Made by a program: the position numbers and the translations under genes. From contig NZ_RCWT01000010.1 in the NCBI RefSeq assembly GCF_003688595.1, positions 558,001-622,000 on the forward strand: a stretch of DNA of 64,000 bases. Direction: 5' to 3'. The notes beneath the pieces are model-generated. The model did no database searches. It saw only the letters and a list, made by a program, of their open reading frames with translations, and had not been told where the DNA came from. This DNA comes from Sphingomonas sp. PP-F2F-G114-C0414 (GTDB lineage: Bacteria > Pseudomonadota > Alphaproteobacteria > Sphingomonadales > Sphingomonadaceae). How positions within the stretch are numbered: position 1 is the stretch's first letter; every line of letters starts with the position of its first letter. Positions 33,714 through 43,208 of the stretch are shown piece after piece.

Positions 33714-34155
33714 ACCACTCTCCCTTTGGCCTCGTCGGATCAGCCACGCCGATCTCCAGAAGCCTCCCCCAAATGGTGAAAGCGCCTATAGTCGCAGCCG
33801 TCCGGCACCACAAGCGACCCCACTTGCGCATCCTGCATCAAAACGGACATTTTATTGCGTGGCTTGCCGCTCGCGTCGCGCACCAACATTTGGCGAGACC
33901 GAACCGGACCTTCTGCTCTGGCGGCGCAACCGCGATACCGCGGCACGCGCCTGCTTTTGGTGCTTTTATGTCCCAGCCCGGCACGTTAACGTCGATCGTG
34001 TCAGCTATGGATGCGTAAATAGTTCGTTACCTATACTAGGTTCGGATAATGCGGTTGCACTTAACCGTTTCTTTTGCAGTTAGTCGGATAGCAGGATGCA
34101 AGCTGCGGACGGGGTGCGGCATTACAGCGAATGTCGACAATGAAAGAATGACGAT
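33714..34155. other. 442-base gap between divergent dksA and the Gly/Ser-rich gene
   Basis: This gap should hold the promoters of dksA (leftward) and of the Gly/Ser-rich protein gene (rightward). It includes a perfect 10-base palindrome ACGTTAACGT at 33983-33992, and a less GC-rich stretch at about 34015-34085 with -10-like hexamers TATACT (34032-34037) and GATAAT (34045-34050). No convincing -35 box matches them. Several short frames cross the gap, but none has a ribosome site or family resemblance. Confidence 0.5.
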
Positions 34156-34965
34156 ATGTCGGTGAGGATGGCTCTGGCTAAATTGTGCGCATGCGCATGC
34201 GGCGGTGCGTTGATCGGCGGGGGTGCGGTGCACGTCGCCGAACGGCCGGCGCGAACCGCGAACACCAAGCGCGTCCTGGTGAAACATGCGGTTCATCGTC
34301 AGGTCGCGTCGGTTGCCCGCCCGCGCCTGCGTCGCCGGGTCACGACGACGACCAGCACCGCCTGCACGCCGACGATCGTCACGGTCGCCAATGCTGCGCC
34401 CAACCCCGCGATCGCGCCGGTCGGTAGCGGCTTCATCGGCGGCGGTGGCGGTGGTGGCGTTCCCGTCGTGGTCGGCGGCAGCGGCGGTTTCTTTGGTGGT
34501 TCGGGTGGATTTGGCGGCGGCTTCGGGGGGGGCTTCGGCGGCGGTGGCGGCGGATCGAGCGGTAGCATCGTGATCTCGTCGACCTCGAGCGGTGGGTCGA
34601 CGTCGTCGTCGACCGGCGGAGTCAGCAGCACCTCGGCGTCGGGCGGCTCGAGCGGCGACGTATCGTCGTCGTCCAGCGGCAACGTGTCTTCGTCCTCGAG
34701 CGGCAATGTCTCGTCGTCGTCCAGCGGCAACGTGACGTCGGCGTCGAGCAGCAGCACCTCCTCCGCCTCGTCGACCTCGTCGGCGAGCAGCACGTCGACC
34801 AGCAGCAGCACGAGTTCCGGTGGGCATCATGGCGATCCACCAGGATCCAGCGGTGGTCCACCTGCCCCCGTCCCCGCGCCGCCGATGGTGTTGCTGTTCG
34901 GTGCCGCCGCAGCCGCGCTGGTGGCCCGCAAGCGGTTCGCGAAACCGGCGGCGGCCAAGGCCTGA
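34156..34965 (+). CDS. Gly/Ser-rich secreted protein with PEP-CTERM-like C-terminus
   Basis: A 269-residue low-complexity protein of unknown function. The parts are: a possible signal segment (ALAKLCACACGGALIGGGAV), a basic spacer, a Gly-rich block (about residues 95-133, GGFGG repeats), and a Ser-rich block with three tandem V-S5-G-N units encoded at 34660-34731. The C-terminal anchor reads PAPVPAPPMVLLFGAAAAA, then LVARKRF: a Pro motif, a helix and a basic cluster. This three-part tail resembles PEP-CTERM sorting signals, implying export and exosortase processing, but no exosortase gene is in the window. It probably forms surface or matrix material. Confidence 0.7.
   Translation: MSVRMALAKLCACACGGALIGGGAVHVAERPARTANTKRVLVKHAVHRQVASVARPRLRRRVTTTTSTACTPTIVTVANAAPNPAIAPVGSGFIGGGGGGGVPVVVGGSGGFFGGSGGFGGGFGGGFGGGGGGSSGSIVISSTSSGGSTSSSTGGVSSTSASGGSSGDVSSSSSGNVSSSSSGNVSSSSSGNVTSASSSSTSSASSTSSASSTSTSSSTSSGGHHGDPPGSSGGPPAPVPAPPMVLLFGAAAAALVARKRFAKPAAAKA
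34660..34731 (+). repeat. Three tandem 24-base coding repeats
   Basis: Three consecutive 24-base units at 34660, 34684 and 34708 each encode Val-Ser5-Gly-Asn within the Gly/Ser-rich protein. The units differ at several third positions, so they are not recent exact copies, but unit 1 and unit 3 are nearly identical. Confidence 0.8.
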
Positions 34966-34990
34966 ACCGGCGTTATTGAAGCAAAGCAGG

Positions 34991-35030
34991 AAAAAGGCCC
35001 CGGTGGATCGATCCATCGGGGCCTTTTTTT
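34991..35030. terminator. Bidirectional intrinsic terminator
   Basis: An 18-base-pair stem (AAAAAGGCCCCGGTGGAT pairing with ATCCATCGGGGCCTTTTT, one G-T pair) with a run of As on the left and Ts on the right. It is correctly placed to terminate both the Gly/Ser-rich gene and the convergent host-attachment gene. Confidence 0.9.
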
Positions 35031-35060
35031 GTTAGCGGCAATCAGGCTTGTTAGCGGCGA

Positions 35061-35501
35061 TCAGGCGTTCTTGAGTGCCTTCTCGATGTCCTTGATCGGA
35101 TGCCCGGTCAGGTCCTTGTCGAGTTCGCCCTTGAGGCGGCTGACCACTTCCTTGTGATAATGCTTGCGCAGTTCGCCGAGCGTCTTCGGGGGTGCGACCA
35201 CGATCAGCGAGTCATATTTGTTCTTCAGCGCGCCGGTCTTGAGGAAGTCGGCGGCGTCGGCCGCAAAGCGATCTTCCTCGATCTGATGGAAGTCGGTCGG
35301 CTCTACCGAACTCTGCACGCCGCCCTGCGGCGAAGAGGCACGCCCTGCGGAGTCGGTCGCCTGGTCGCGCGTTGCCGGATTGTCCTGCTCCTGCGCCTTT
35401 TCAACGACGAGATTGGGAAACTCGGCGTCGCCCTCGTTACGCAGAAACAGCATTTTCCGGCCGTCCGCGACGAGCACGACGGAGTTGTGGGGAAGATGCA
35501 T
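35061..35501 (-). CDS. Host attachment family protein
   Basis: A 146-residue member of the Host_attach family (annotated after a plant-attachment phenotype in Agrobacterium). The pattern is: N-terminal [20 protein letters not shown], a Gln/Asp-rich insert, [17 protein letters not shown], then [20 protein letters not shown] and the C-terminal [13 protein letters not shown]. The fold is related to archaeo-eukaryotic release-factor-like (baeRF) domains, so a ribosome-linked role is as possible as adhesion. It is divergent from serS with a 146-base gap. Confidence 0.85.
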   Translation of the reverse strand: MHLPHNSVVLVADGRKMLFLRNEGDAEFPNLVVEKAQEQDNPATRDQATDSAGRASSPQGGVQSSVEPTDFHQIEEDRFAADAADFLKTGALKNKYDSLIVVAPPKTLGELRKHYHKEVVSRLKGELDKDLTGHPIKDIEKALKNA

Positions 35502-35647
35502 GCAGGTTTCTCCTTTTCGCTATGCGTATGGTCGAAGAACGCGCCGCGAACGCGAGAGGTTGCGAACCCCTGGTCCTCCGCCGCCGAGGGGGGAGGTTTC
35601 AGAGGGCCTGCCTTGCGTACGCTCGCGGCCCTCGGCATAGCCCGGCC

Positions 35648-36925
35648 ATGCACGACATACGCCTGATCCGCGACGATCCCGCCGCCTTCGACGCCGCCCT
35701 CGCCAAGCGGGGTGTCGCACCGCAGTCCGCATCGCTGGTGTCGCTCGACGAGCAGCGCCGGGCGACGATCGCGGACTCGCAGAGCGCGCAGACCCGCCGC
35801 AACGAACTGTCGAAGGCGATCGGCCAGGCCAAGGCGCAGAAGGACGAGGTCAAGGCGCAGGCGCTGATGGCCGAGGTCGCGAGCCTGAAGGAGGCACTGC
35901 CCGCGCTGGAAGCCGACGAAGCGCGGCTGGGTGGCGAGCTCCACGCCATGCTTGCCGCGATCCCCAACCTTCCCGCGACCGACGTGCCCGAAGGCGGCGG
36001 CGAGGACGACAACGCGCTGGTTCACACGCGGGGAACCCCGACGACCTTCCCGTTCACGGCGCGCGAGCATGACGCGATCGGTCCTGCGATCGGCCTCGAT
36101 TTCGAGACTGGGGCAGCAATGTCGGGCGCGCGCTTCACGCTCGTCCGCGGGCCTGCCGCCAAGCTGCAAAGGGCGCTTGGCCAGTTCATGCTCGATCATG
36201 TCGCGAACGCGGGCTTCGAACAGGTCTCGCCGCCATTGCTGGTCCGCGATGAAGCTGTGTTCGGCACCGGCCAGCTGCCGAAGTTCTCGGAGGACCTGTT
36301 CCGGACCACCGACGGCCGCTGGCTGATCCCGACCGCGGAGGTGAGCCTCACCAACATCGTCCGCGAACAGATCCTGAGCGAAGCCGAACTGCCGCTCCGC
36401 TTCACCGCGCTGACGCCGTGCTTCCGCTCCGAGGCTGGCGCTGCGGGTCGGGACACGCGCGGCTATATTCGCCAGCATCAGTTCGACAAGGTCGAGATGG
36501 TCTCGATCGTCACCCCCGACATGTCCGAGGCCGAGCATGAGCGCATGACCGCCTGCGCTGAGGGCGTGCTCGACGCGTTGCAGCTACCGTTCAGGCGGAT
36601 GCTCCTATGCACCGGCGATATGGGTTTCACCGCGGCACGCACCTACGATCTCGAAGTCTGGCTGCCGGGTCAGGCGCGCTATCGCGAAATCAGCAGCGTC
36701 TCGACCTGCACCGACTTCCAGGCGCGCCGGATGAACGCGCGCTATCGGCCCGAGGGCGAGAAAGGCACGCGGTTCGTCCACACGCTCAACGGCTCCGCGC
36801 TCGCGGTCGGGCGGACGCTGGTCGCGGTGCTGGAGAATTACCAGCAGGAGGACGGCTCGGTCGTAGTGCCGGCGGTGCTCCAGCCGTATCTCGGCGGGCT
36901 GACGCTGTTGGAGCCAAAGCGCTGA
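35648..36925 (+). CDS. serS: Seryl-tRNA synthetase
   Basis: A 425-residue class II synthetase that charges tRNA-Ser (and tRNA-Sec where present). The N-terminal coiled-coil arm (about residues 25-105, rich in Lys, Glu and Ala) binds the tRNA long variable arm. Motif 2 is [17 protein letters not shown] and motif 3 is in [18 protein letters not shown]. The length is standard. The ATG at 35648 begins the conserved [11 protein letters not shown] start; the frame upstream is antisense to another gene. Its stop overlaps the surE start (TGATG). Confidence 0.97.
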   Translation: MHDIRLIRDDPAAFDAALAKRGVAPQSASLVSLDEQRRATIADSQSAQTRRNELSKAIGQAKAQKDEVKAQALMAEVASLKEALPALEADEARLGGELHAMLAAIPNLPATDVPEGGGEDDNALVHTRGTPTTFPFTAREHDAIGPAIGLDFETGAAMSGARFTLVRGPAAKLQRALGQFMLDHVANAGFEQVSPPLLVRDEAVFGTGQLPKFSEDLFRTTDGRWLIPTAEVSLTNIVREQILSEAELPLRFTALTPCFRSEAGAAGRDTRGYIRQHQFDKVEMVSIVTPDMSEAEHERMTACAEGVLDALQLPFRRMLLCTGDMGFTAARTYDLEVWLPGQARYREISSVSTCTDFQARRMNARYRPEGEKGTRFVHTLNGSALAVGRTLVAVLENYQQEDGSVVVPAVLQPYLGGLTLLEPKR

Positions 36926-37689
36926 TGCGGATCCTGCTGACCAACGACGATGGCTATCACGCGCCCGGCCTCAAGGTGCTGGAGACGATCGCCCGGACCT
37001 TGTCCGACGACGTCTGGATCGTCGCCCCAGCCGAGGAACAATCGGGCGCGGGCCATTCGCTCACGCTGTCGCGGCCGATCCGGGTGCGGAAGCATGGCGA
37101 GAAGCGGTATGCCGTCGCGGGCACGCCGACCGATGCGGTGATGATGGCGCTCGCCAAGATCATGAAGGATTGCCCGCCCGACCTGATCCTCTCCGGCGTC
37201 AACCGGGGCGCGAACCTTGCCGAGGACGTGACCTATTCGGGGACCGTCTCCGCGGCGATGGAGGGCGCGCTGGGCGGTATCCGCTCGATCGCGCTGAGCC
37301 AGATCTACAGCCGCGAAGGCATGGGCGACAGCGTGCCGTTCGAGGCGGCGGCGGCATGGGGCGAACGCGTGTTGCGGCCATTGCTCGACGCACCGATGGC
37401 GCCGGGGACGCTGGTCAACGTCAACTTTCCCGCCGGCCCCGCCGATGCGGTAAAGGGCGTGCGTGTGGTCAGCCAGGGCCTGCGGGATTACGGGCGGCTG
37501 GAAATTGTTACCAACACCGATCCGCGGGGCTACGAATATCACTGGTTCGCGCTAGGTCGGACCGTCGAGACGCCCGCGCATGCGACCGATCTCGAAGCGA
37601 CCGCGGACGGATTCGTCTCGGTGACGCCGCTGCATCTCGACCTGACTCACACCGAATCGCTGGACGTGCTCACCCAGGCCTATCGGTGA
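36925..37689 (+). CDS. surE: 5'/3'-nucleotidase SurE
   Basis: A 254-residue metal-dependent nucleotidase that removes phosphate from nucleoside monophosphates and is linked to stationary-phase survival. The metal site begins with [16 protein letters not shown] (Asp-Asp) and continues with the Ser in APAEEQSGAGHSLTL and the Asn in LILSGVNRGAN. It is coupled to serS upstream and to the NlpD-like gene downstream (both TGATG). In many proteobacteria pcm sits between surE and nlpD; it is missing here. Confidence 0.97.
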   Translation: MRILLTNDDGYHAPGLKVLETIARTLSDDVWIVAPAEEQSGAGHSLTLSRPIRVRKHGEKRYAVAGTPTDAVMMALAKIMKDCPPDLILSGVNRGANLAEDVTYSGTVSAAMEGALGGIRSIALSQIYSREGMGDSVPFEAAAAWGERVLRPLLDAPMAPGTLVNVNFPAGPADAVKGVRVVSQGLRDYGRLEIVTNTDPRGYEYHWFALGRTVETPAHATDLEATADGFVSVTPLHLDLTHTESLDVLTQAYR

Positions 37690-38843
37690 TGGTCCGCGTG
37701 CGGTCCCTGCTGGCGGCGGCCTCGCTGCCGTTGCTTGGGCTCGCCGCGTGCATTCCGCAGGTCGACCGCCCCGCCGGCTACGGCCAGCCGGCCCCTGACC
37801 GTCGTCCGCAGCGACCGTACCGCGATCCACCCGTTCAGCGTTACGATCCGCCGCCTCGTCAGGATCAGGCCGTACCGCAGGACAGGTCCGACGACCGACC
37901 CGGCCGCGATACCGGCGCGGTGACGACCCTGCCCGCGCCGCGCCCGGCCTGGGAGGCGCGTCCGGTCCGCGCTGATGCCAAGACTATCCCTGACACGACC
38001 TATGTCGTGCAGCCCGGCGATACGCTGAGCAAGGTCGCCGATCGGAGCGGTGCGGGCCTCGAGGCGATCGCGCGCGCGAACGATCTCGATTCGCCCTACA
38101 CGATCGAAACCGGCGAGCGGCTGACGATCCCCGGCGGGCGCTATCACCAGGTCCGCCGCGGCGAGACCGGCATCGCGATCGCGCGCGCCTATGGGGTCGA
38201 ATGGTCGCGCATCGTCGCCGCCAACGCGCTGGTCGAGCCATACGTGTTGCGCGCCGACCAACGGGTCCTGATCCCCGACGCCCCCGGCGGCGGCAGGCCC
38301 AGCGCCGCGGAACGCGCGTCGGCGTTCAAGCTCGACATCGACGACATCCTGACCGGTGGCGAGCCGGCGCTTGCCAATAACCAGGCACCGGCGAAACCAA
38401 TCGCGACGCCGCGCCGCGTGCTGCCGTCGAACGCGGTCGTCACAGCACCGGCACGGCTGGCGAGCGGCGGGTTCCTATGGCCCGTCGACGGTCGGGTCGT
38501 GAAGCGCTTCGGCCCCGGCGCAAGCGGCGAGCGCAACGATGGCATCAAGATCGCCGTGCCAATGGCGACGCCGATCCACGCCGCCGCTGACGGCGTCGTA
38601 GCTTACGTCGGCGACGGCATCGCCGCGCTCGGCGGTCTGGTAATCGTCAAGCACGGCGGCGGCTGGACCAGCGTCTACGGCCACGCGTCGAAGCTGCTCG
38701 TGCAGCGTGGCCAGAGCGTGAAGCGCGGCCAGACGATCGCGCTGTCGGGCGACACAGGCTTCGCGGATCGGCCCGAACTGCACTTCGAACTCCGCAAGGG
38801 CCGCACGCCGGTCGACCCCACGTCGCAACTGCCGCGAACGTAA
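37689..38843 (+). CDS. NlpD-like LysM/LytM lipoprotein (degenerate M23 domain)
   Basis: A 384-residue envelope lipoprotein. The signal peptide ends in a lipobox (LPLLGLAAC), then comes a Pro/Arg/Gln-rich linker, two LysM repeats (TYVVQPGDTLSKVADRSG, and YHQVRRGETGIAIARAYG) and a C-terminal LytM/M23 domain. The usual zinc ligands are lost: the HxxxD site reads NDGIKIA and the final HxH reads ELHFELRKG. E. coli NlpD has similar losses and acts as an activator of cell-wall amidases. Predicted role: daughter-cell separation at the septum. Coupled to surE by TGATG. Confidence 0.9.
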   Translation: MVRVRSLLAAASLPLLGLAACIPQVDRPAGYGQPAPDRRPQRPYRDPPVQRYDPPPRQDQAVPQDRSDDRPGRDTGAVTTLPAPRPAWEARPVRADAKTIPDTTYVVQPGDTLSKVADRSGAGLEAIARANDLDSPYTIETGERLTIPGGRYHQVRRGETGIAIARAYGVEWSRIVAANALVEPYVLRADQRVLIPDAPGGGRPSAAERASAFKLDIDDILTGGEPALANNQAPAKPIATPRRVLPSNAVVTAPARLASGGFLWPVDGRVVKRFGPGASGERNDGIKIAVPMATPIHAAADGVVAYVGDGIAALGGLVIVKHGGGWTSVYGHASKLLVQRGQSVKRGQTIALSGDTGFADRPELHFELRKGRTPVDPTSQLPRT

Positions 38844-38846
38844 GAT

Positions 38847-38902
38847 CGTTCTCCCGCGAAGGCGGGAGCCCTGGCTGGGTCCCCGCCTTCGCGGGGAAAC
38901 AA
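38847..38902. repeat. Inverted palindromic repeat, CTCCCGC family
   Basis: GTTCTCCCGCGAAGGCGGGA followed by GCCCTGG, then its inverted copy GGGTCCCCGCC with TTCGCGGGGAAACAAG. It fills most of the 110-base gap between the NlpD-like gene and tyrS. Related to the perfect palindrome at 4877-4937, with a few mismatches between arms. Confidence 0.8.
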
Positions 38903-38953
38903 GTTTCGTGCGCGCCGTTTTCCTGACCGAGCTTTTGTCCTAAGCGCCCTGCC

Positions 38954-40177
38954 ATGACCTACCAGTCCGACCTGCTCACCACGCTGACCTCGCGCGGCTA
39001 TGTCCACCAGATGACCGACGCCACCGCGCTCGATGCGCTCGCCGGCAAGCAGGTGGTGCCCGGCTATATCGGCTTCGATCCGACCGCGCCGTCGCTCCAC
39101 GTCGGCAGCTTGGTCCAGATCATGCTACTCCGCCGGCTCCAGCAGACCGGTCACAAGCCGATCGTCCTGATGGGCGGCGGCACCGGCAAGATCGGCGACC
39201 CCAGCTTCAAGGACGAAGCGCGCAAGCTGCTCGGCGAGGACGGGATCAAGGCCAACGTCGCCTCGATCCGCCGAATCTTCGAACGCTTCCTGACCTTCGG
39301 CGACGGCCCGACCGACGCGGTCATGCTCGACAACGCCGAATGGCTAGACGCGCTCGAATACATCCCGTTCCTGCGCGACGTCGGTCAGCATTTCTCGGTC
39401 AACCGGATGCTCGCGTTCGATTCGGTTAAGCTCCGCCTCGACCGCGAACAGTCGCTGAGCTTCCTCGAATTCAACTACATGATCCTCCAGGCGTACGACT
39501 TCCTCGAGCTGTCCCGCCGCGCCGATTGCCGGTTGCAGATGGGCGGCTCGGACCAATGGGGCAACATCGTCAACGGCATCGAACTCGCGCGTCGCATGGA
39601 CTCGACCGAGGTCTACGGCGTCACCACGCCGCTGATCACGACCGCGGATGGCGGCAAGATGGGCAAGACGATGTCCGGCGCGGTCTGGCTGCACGAGGAC
39701 CAGTTGCCGCACTTCGATTACTGGCAGTTCTGGCGCAATACCGATGACCGCGATGTCGGCCGTTTCCTGAAGCTGTTCACCGACCTCCCGCTCGACGAGA
39801 TCGCACGTCTCGAGGCGCTCGAAGGCGCGGAGATCAATGCCGCCAAGATCGTGCTCGCTAACGAAGCGACCGCGATGTGCCGCGGTCGCGCTGCCGCCGA
39901 ACAGGCCGCCGAGACTGCGCGGAAGACCTTCGAGGAAGGCGCGTCGGGCGACTCGCTCCCGAGCTTTGCGGTCAGCGGCGGCACGATCGGCATCGTTGAG
40001 GCACTCGTTGGATTGGGCTTCGTCGCGTCCAACGGCGAGGCCCGCCGCAAGATCGCCGAGGGCGCGGTGCGGGTCGATGGTGAGGCCGTGAAGGAGCCGA
40101 CCGCCTCGATCGACGTCGCGGCTCCCGTGCGCCTGAGCCTTGGGAAGAAGCGACACGGGATGCTAAACCCTTCGTAA
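38954..40177 (+). CDS. tyrS: Tyrosyl-tRNA synthetase
   Basis: A 407-residue class I synthetase that charges tRNA-Tyr. The HIGH-type motif is in [14 protein letters not shown], the KMSKS loop reads KMGKTMSG, and tyrosine-pocket motifs YMILQAYDF and GGSDQWGNI are intact. The C-terminal S4 RNA-binding domain begins near residue 345 ([20 protein letters not shown]). Normal length for the TyrRS-Z/proteobacterial form. It is preceded by a palindromic repeat, and no clear ribosome site was seen. Confidence 0.97.
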   Translation: MTYQSDLLTTLTSRGYVHQMTDATALDALAGKQVVPGYIGFDPTAPSLHVGSLVQIMLLRRLQQTGHKPIVLMGGGTGKIGDPSFKDEARKLLGEDGIKANVASIRRIFERFLTFGDGPTDAVMLDNAEWLDALEYIPFLRDVGQHFSVNRMLAFDSVKLRLDREQSLSFLEFNYMILQAYDFLELSRRADCRLQMGGSDQWGNIVNGIELARRMDSTEVYGVTTPLITTADGGKMGKTMSGAVWLHEDQLPHFDYWQFWRNTDDRDVGRFLKLFTDLPLDEIARLEALEGAEINAAKIVLANEATAMCRGRAAAEQAAETARKTFEEGASGDSLPSFAVSGGTIGIVEALVGLGFVASNGEARRKIAEGAVRVDGEAVKEPTASIDVAAPVRLSLGKKRHGMLNPS

Positions 40178-40281
40178 CCAACGCCTTTATGTTACGGAAA
40201 ACACGGTATTAAGCATCCCCGTTTGCACCAGCTTCACCGCAAATGGGTTAAGTCGGTGATCTTCGAAACGGGGGACGTCCG

Positions 40282-40599
40282 ATGCCAAACTATGCCACGG
40301 CTGTTCGAGACCATCGCGGCGAACCGCGCGACGGGGTGATGCACCGCACGCACGCGATCGACGGCGACGGCCGCAAAATGAAGCTGGTACTGGTCAATAT
40401 GTCCGCGAACGGCCTCATGGCACGGTGCGAGGGGGCGCCCGCGGCTGGCGACCGGTTGCGCATCACGTTGCCGATTCTGGGCGGCGTCGACGCGATCGTG
40501 CGCTGGTCGCTGGGCGGGCGGATCGGCTGCGAACTCGAACGGACGATCCCGCTCTCCGATTATTACGGCATGCTCACGGTGATGGTCCGCAACAGCTGA
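40282..40599 (+). CDS. PilZ domain protein
   Basis: A 105-residue single-domain PilZ protein. The (D/N)xSxxG half of the cyclic-di-GMP site is NMSANG, and basic residues in VRDHRGEPRDGVMHR may form the RxxxR half. The strand IVRWSLGGRIGCEL is typical of the family. GGGGGACG upstream of the ATG is a workable ribosome site. It stands alone after tyrS and stops two bases before the end of the convergent transporter gene. Confidence 0.83.
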   Translation: MPNYATAVRDHRGEPRDGVMHRTHAIDGDGRKMKLVLVNMSANGLMARCEGAPAAGDRLRITLPILGGVDAIVRWSLGGRIGCELERTIPLSDYYGMLTVMVRNS

Positions 40600-40601
40600 C
40601 A

Positions 40602-41042
40602 TCAGCCGGCGCGGACAAGCAACACGCCGCCGATCACCAGCACGACGCCCCCAACGCGCATGAGGCTGATCGGCTGGGCGCTGAGCCCAAGCAGACCGAA
40701 CCGGTCGAGCACCAAAGCGGTTACCAGCTGGCTCCCGACCGCGATCGTCAACGCGGAGGCGAGCCCGAGACGCGGCGACGCATAGGCCAGCGCCGCGACG
40801 AAGCACGCACCGTAAAGCCCGCCAAGCCAGGCCCAACTGGGTGCCCCCTTCAAAGTTGACGGCATCGTGCGATCGGCCGCCGCCCAGATCGCGAACAGGA
40901 CCGCGGTGCCCATCGCGAACGAGACGAGCGACGCCAGCCAGACCGAGCCTGACGCCTTTGCCAACGCGGCGTTGGTCGGCGGCTGGACCGCCAGCCCGAC
41001 GCCGGCGAGCAGGACAATGAGGATCGGGAAAAGTGCTGGCAT
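40602..41042 (-). CDS. DMT-family transporter, DMT_YdcZ (DUF606) type
   Basis: A 146-residue integral membrane protein with five hydrophobic helices, fitting the small DUF606/YdcZ branch of the drug/metabolite transporter superfamily. It begins PALFPILIVLLAGVGLAVQP and has the PPTNAALAKASGS loop seen in this group, then WAWLGGLYGACFVAALAYAS. Members may work as dimers. The substrate is unknown. The ATG at 41042 gives the conserved N-terminus; the longer frame to 41216 is antisense to recG. Confidence 0.85.
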   Translation of the reverse strand: MPALFPILIVLLAGVGLAVQPPTNAALAKASGSVWLASLVSFAMGTAVLFAIWAAADRTMPSTLKGAPSWAWLGGLYGACFVAALAYASPRLGLASALTIAVGSQLVTALVLDRFGLLGLSAQPISLMRVGGVVLVIGGVLLVRAG

Positions 41043-41083
41043 GCGTCCCCCGTGCCGTCCTGCGCGGGCGAAAGCAACAGCCC

Positions 41084-43135
41084 TTACCCCGATCGCAGCA
41101 GCGCTACCCCGGCATCGCGGTCGAACAGGTACAAGGCCGTCCTCGCCGCCTGCCCCCTCGGTCCCTCCAACCCACCGTCGCGATCGATCAGCAGCCGCGC
41201 GTCGTCGTGCGCGCATTGCAGCAGGTCGGCCATCACGTCCGGAGTCGCGAGCCGGAACGCCATTTCGCCAGACTGTTTCGTACCGAGCAGTTCGCCGGCA
41301 CCACGAAGGCGAAGATCCTCCTCGGCAATGCGGAAGCCGTCGTTGGTTTCGCGCATCAGCGCAAGCCGCGCGCGGGACGTCTCGCTGAGCGACGAGCCGC
41401 GCATCAGCAGGCAGATCGACCGCCCGGTGCCGCGCCCTACCCGCCCGCGGAGCTGGTGCAGCTGGGCGAGGCCGAAGCGGTCGGCATGCTCGATCACGAT
41501 CAGCGTCGCGTTAGGGACGTCGACGCCGACCTCGATCACAGTGGTAGCGACGAGGACGGACGTGCGGGCTGCGGAAAACTCGGCCATCACCGCGTCCTTC
41601 TCCGCAGGCTTCATGCGGCCGTGGACGAGCGCGACCTTCTCGCCGAACCGGGCGCGCAGCGTTTCGGCACGCATCTCGGCAGCGGCGAGGTCGCTCTTCT
41701 CGCTCTCCTCGACCAGTGGGCATACCCAGTACGCCTGCCCGCCATCCGCCAGATGCCGGCCGAGCGCGTTGACCACGTCGTCGAGCCGGTCCTCGGATAT
41801 GACGCGCGTCTCGATCGGCTGGCGGCCCGGCGGCATCTCGTCGAGGCGGCTGACGTCCATTTCGCCGTACTGCGCGAGCGTCAGCGTGCGCGGGATCGGC
41901 GTCGCGGTCATCGCGAGCAGATGCGGCGGGGCGACGCCTTTCGCCTGCAACGTCATGCGTTGTGCGACACCGAAGCGGTGCTGCTCGTCCACCACCACCA
42001 GACCCAGGTCCTTGTAGCCGACCGCATCCTGGAAGATCGCATGCGTCCCGACGAGGATGTCGATCTCCCCGCTCGCCAGCGCCATCAGCGTCGCCTCCCG
42101 CACGCGCCCCTTGTCACGCCCGGTGAGCACGCCGATCTCGATCGGCAGGCCGGCGAGCGTCTTTCGCAGCGTCTCGTAATGCTGGCGCGCGAGGATTTCG
42201 GTGGGCGCGAGCATCGCCGCCTGCGCGCCGGCCTCGACCGCGATCAGCATCGCCATCGCCGCGACCAGCGTCTTGCCCGAGCCGACATCGCCTTGCAGCA
42301 GCCGCAGCATCGGCGCGGTCTGCGCGAGGTCGCCCTCGATCTCGCCGACCGTCCGCGATTGCGCGCCGGTCAGCGTGTAGGGGAGCTTGAGCAGGTCGCG
42401 GAGCCGTCCGTCGCCCTGCAACGCACGCCCCCGGCGCTTGCGGGTATCCGCGCGGACGATGGTCATCGCCAACTGGTTTGCGAACACCTCGTCATAGGCC
42501 AGCCGTTCGCGCGCCTTCGCATCCGATGGGTCGGCGTGGATGCGCTCCAGCGACTCGTGCCAGCCGGGCCATTCGCGTTTCGCCTTCAGCCCTGGCTCGA
42601 TCCACTCGGGCAGGTCCGGCGCGCGCGCGACCGCCTGCGTGGTCAGCGCCGCCAGCCGCCGCGAGGTGAGGCCTTCCGAAAGCGGATAGATCGGCTCGCG
42701 CTCGCGCAACTCCTCGTCGGGTTCGACGATGTCGGGATGGACGATCTGCAATTCCTGGCCGTATTCGTCGAGCCGGCCCGATACGCGCTTGGCCTCGCCG
42801 ATCGGCAGCAGTTTCTTCGCCCAGCCCGAACTGCCGCCGAAGAAGACGAGGCTTACGTAGTTGCCAAGCTCGTCGGTCGCCTGCACGCGGGTGGGACCAC
42901 GGCCGGCGCTGATCTTGTAGTCGCGCGGCGTCAGCGTGATCGTGATGATCCGCCCGGCATCGCTCGACATCAGCTCGGTGCGTGGCAGACGATCAACGTA
43001 GCCGGTCGGCAGATGGAAGGCGACGTCGACGACGCGCGCGAGCCCGAGCCGGTCGAGCGGCTTGGCGAGCGCGGGCCCCACCCCCTTCAGGACGAGGGTT
43101 TCGGCGAACAGCGGATTGAGGATTTCGGGTCGCAT
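41084..43135 (-). CDS. recG: ATP-dependent DNA helicase RecG
   Basis: A 683-residue branch-migration helicase that reverses stalled replication forks. It has an N-terminal wedge/OB domain (GVGPALAKPLDRLG and DAGRIITITLTPRDY), Walker A LQGDVGSGKTLVAAMAM, the DEQH box VVVDEQHRFGVAQR, motif III TATPIPRTL and the C-terminal helicase motifs ending in DLRLRGAGELLGTKQSG. Complete and of normal length. The ATG at 43135 was chosen because it begins the conserved MRPEILNPLF region and leaves 73 bases to the divergent sdhE gene. Confidence 0.97.
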   Translation of the reverse strand: MRPEILNPLFAETLVLKGVGPALAKPLDRLGLARVVDVAFHLPTGYVDRLPRTELMSSDAGRIITITLTPRDYKISAGRGPTRVQATDELGNYVSLVFFGGSSGWAKKLLPIGEAKRVSGRLDEYGQELQIVHPDIVEPDEELREREPIYPLSEGLTSRRLAALTTQAVARAPDLPEWIEPGLKAKREWPGWHESLERIHADPSDAKARERLAYDEVFANQLAMTIVRADTRKRRGRALQGDGRLRDLLKLPYTLTGAQSRTVGEIEGDLAQTAPMLRLLQGDVGSGKTLVAAMAMLIAVEAGAQAAMLAPTEILARQHYETLRKTLAGLPIEIGVLTGRDKGRVREATLMALASGEIDILVGTHAIFQDAVGYKDLGLVVVDEQHRFGVAQRMTLQAKGVAPPHLLAMTATPIPRTLTLAQYGEMDVSRLDEMPPGRQPIETRVISEDRLDDVVNALGRHLADGGQAYWVCPLVEESEKSDLAAAEMRAETLRARFGEKVALVHGRMKPAEKDAVMAEFSAARTSVLVATTVIEVGVDVPNATLIVIEHADRFGLAQLHQLRGRVGRGTGRSICLLMRGSSLSETSRARLALMRETNDGFRIAEEDLRLRGAGELLGTKQSGEMAFRLATPDVMADLLQCAHDDARLLIDRDGGLEGPRGQAARTALYLFDRDAGVALLRSG

Positions 43136-43208
43136 GACTATCTGGCCTCTATAGCCTAGCCGACGCTCGCTACCAGCGGGTCGCCGGCTCTTCGTGTTTG
43201 GAGATACG

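Noticed and set aside
33740-33946. Short minus-strand frame in the gap upstream of dksA
   Set aside because: The inner ATG at 33850 gives 36 residues with no ribosome site or recognisable family.
34299-34811. Minus-strand frame rich in Asp, Leu and Pro opposite the Gly/Ser-rich gene
   Set aside because: It mirrors the GTC/GGC repeats of the plus-strand gene. The plus strand has a C-terminal anchor and a matching terminator.
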